Origin: an uncultured Selenomonadales bacterium
Lineage (GTDB): Bacteria > Bacillota > Negativicutes > Selenomonadales > Selenomonadaceae
NCBI GenBank assembly: GCA_937910665.1
Contig: CALEPR010000194.1
Coordinates: forward strand, 1 to 40,956
Length of the DNA stretch: 40,956 nucleotides
Direction: 5' to 3'
Shown here: one piece after another, positions 39,898-40,956 of the stretch
Numbering within the stretch: position 1 is the stretch's first letter
Layout: each line of letters opens with the position of its first letter
Notes under the pieces: model-generated
Databases searched by the model: none
Seen by the model: the letters and a program-made list of their open reading frames with translations, nothing else
What the model was told of the DNA's origin: nothing
Position numbers and translations under genes: made by a program

Positions 39898-40353
39898 TCA
39901 GAAGCGGTAGCGCAGACCCAGAGCTGCATTGCCCCAGACGGTGCCGAGGGAGTTGAAGTAGTAGCCCGGCATCCAGTCGATGGAGATGTTCATCGGGATC
40001 GAGGGAATCTCGAATTCGAAACCCAGTTGGGCTACGATGCCCGGGAAGAACTGCAGGGAGCTGGTATTGCCGTCATTGTAGTTGTAGAAAGCCAGGGAAG
40101 CACCCGGGCCTACATAGAAGTTGACGATGCCGGCGCTGGCGAAGATGAAATCATAGGTGCCGGTCAGGCTGAGGCCGAAACCATGGCCCCAGGCGGCGCC
40201 CAGGTCAAACTCGGCGAAGTTGTTGCCCAGACTTTGCTGATAAGAGAGTTCTGCGCCGTTTCCACCGACACGGATACCCAGTGCGCGCGGCTGCGCGGAA
40301 GCGACGGCGGCAAAAGCGAGCACGCCGACGAGAATAGCGATAATTTTCTTCAT
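39898..40353 (-). CDS. small outer-membrane beta-barrel protein
   Basis: The product is 151 aa, ATG 40353, in AT-rich leader DNA typical for Bacteroidota (no Shine-Dalgarno). Signal peptide MKKIIAILVGVLAFAAVASA then QPRA. The mature part alternates polar and hydrophobic residues and is rich in Gly, Phe and Tyr (ELSYQQSLGNNFAEFDLGAA, GFGLSLTGTYDFIF), ending LGLRYRF with a terminal Phe, the usual C-terminal signal of beta-barrels. No specific family named. Clearly from the Bacteroidota part of the chimera. Confidence 0.75.
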   Translation of the reverse strand: MKKIIAILVGVLAFAAVASAQPRALGIRVGGNGAELSYQQSLGNNFAEFDLGAAWGHGFGLSLTGTYDFIFASAGIVNFYVGPGASLAFYNYNDGNTSSLQFFPGIVAQLGFEFEIPSIPMNISIDWMPGYYFNSLGTVWGNAALGLRYRF

Positions 40354-40397
40354 GATTGATTAAAATTGATTAAAATAAGTAAAAATAAATAAAAAGG

Positions 40398-40956
40398 TTA
40401 AACAATTCCGGAGAAGCCGAGGAACGCCATGGCCATGATGCCCACGGTGATGAGCGCGATCGGCAGGCCCCTGAAAGCCTTGGGCACGTCGTTGCCCGCC
40501 AGATGCTCGCGCAGGCCGGCGAACAGGCACATAGCCAGGCCGTAGCCGAGCGAAGTGGCGAAGGCATAGACCGTGGCCTGGCCGAGATTCAGCATGTGGG
40601 GCGCAGCGCCGCCGAAGGCGAAGTCCTTGGTCACCACGGTGATGGCCACGCCGAGCACGGCGCAGTTGGTGGTAATCAGCGGCAGGAAGATGCCGAGAGC
40701 CTGGTAGAGCGAGGGGCTGATCTTCTTCAGGACGATCTCCACCATCTGCACGAGGGCGGCGATCACGAGGATGAAGGAGATCGTCTGCAGGAACTCCAGG
40801 CCGAAAGGCACCAGCAGGTACTGGTTCAGCAGGTAGGTCACCACGGTGGCGAGCGTGATCACGAAGCAGACCGCTCCCGACATGCCCGTGGCCGTGGAAA
40901 GCTTGTTGGACACGCCCAGGAAGGGGCAGATGCCCAGGAACTGCGCCAGAACGATG
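40398..40956 (-). CDS. rnfA: electron transport complex subunit RnfA (RsxA), 5' end outside window
   Basis: About 186 of roughly 190 residues; the frame is open to the window edge (codons from 40955). The visible start IVLAQFLGICPFLGVSNKLS is the family's, which shows that the GTG (40913) is internal and not a start. Further marks: LEFLQTISFILVIAALVQMV, LGIFLPLITTNCAVLGVAI and GYGLAMCLFAGLREHLAGND, with Cys residues in the two half-helix motifs that bind the shared [2Fe-2S] site in Rnf. Rnf couples ferredoxin oxidation with NAD reduction and ion pumping across the inner membrane. Bacteroidota side of the chimera. Confidence 0.93.
   Translation of the reverse strand, partial: IVLAQFLGICPFLGVSNKLSTATGMSGAVCFVITLATVVTYLLNQYLLVPFGLEFLQTISFILVIAALVQMVEIVLKKISPSLYQALGIFLPLITTNCAVLGVAITVVTKDFAFGGAAPHMLNLGQATVYAFATSLGYGLAMCLFAGLREHLAGNDVPKAFRGLPIALITVGIMAMAFLGFSGIV

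Noticed and set aside
38883..40359. Long plus-strand frames in the GC-rich part
   Set aside because: Antisense to the SusC-type and beta-barrel genes; GC-rich DNA makes long shadow frames.

Overview
The window is a chimera of at least two genomes. About the first 38.2 kb are AT-rich, full of A-tract/T-tract runs, and come from one bacterium. It looks like a diderm Firmicute (Negativicutes/Selenomonadales-like, inferred): strong AGGAGG ribosome sites, frequent TTG and GTG starts, a T-box leader on trpE, a meso-diaminopimelate-type MurE, flagellar rod genes and many secreted proteins. At about 38,215 the fliF gene breaks off in mid-coding sequence. The rest (38.2-40.96 kb) is GC-richer and Bacteroidota-like: a SusC/RagA receptor, a TAnnTTTG -7 box, a small beta-barrel protein and RnfA. 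Treat this join as an assembly artefact unless reads prove otherwise.

Layout, left to right. 0.3-4.4 kb: four consecutive secreted proteins on the plus strand. 4.6-8.0 kb: a minus-strand block with an unusual PTS IIB-ROK fusion, its XRE-type regulator, and a polytopic membrane protein. 8.25-12.5 kb: small plus-strand cassettes, namely a membrane protein, MORN-like and SH3b secreted proteins, an MqsR toxin with a reduced MqsA-like partner, and a transmembrane Ser/Thr kinase. 12.6-20 kb: housekeeping genes (serC plus a secreted repeat protein, an MFS transporter, murE, hypF). 19.96-20.6 kb: a second MqsRA-superfamily-like pair (DUF4258 plus YgiT-type zinc finger). 20.6-22.7 kb: a decay zone with a gene split by a 90-bp MITE-like element, a broken IS982-type transposase and a frameshifted ABC ATPase tail.

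22.7-29.9 kb: a tightly overlapping six-gene operon that looks like surface glycan synthesis (FAD oxidoreductase, GtrB-like GT2, SDR, a large membrane protein, a TIM-barrel epimerase, a DPM1-like GT2). 30.0-32.5 kb: trpE-trpG on the minus strand behind a T-box with a UGG specifier. 32.7-34.2 kb: a secreted glucosaminidase-type protein and MgtC. 34.26 kb: tRNA-Arg(CCT). 34.6-35.75 kb: nagA. 35.9-38.2 kb: flgB, flgC, a DUF805 gene, fliE and the truncated fliF.

The most interesting signals are these. The 90-bp element has 26-bp inverted ends and an 8-bp target duplication, and its conceptual excision restores a 218-codon gene. Heptamer repeats (A[A/G]T[T/G]AGG and relatives) are dispersed at four loci, including an in-frame insertion in hypF and the stop codon of murE. 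There is also the IIB-ROK fusion with an apparently dead ROK site, two distinct MqsRA-like modules (one with an antitoxin lacking both zinc ligands and HTH), and a 54-bp decayed copy of the DUF4258 gene's translation start.
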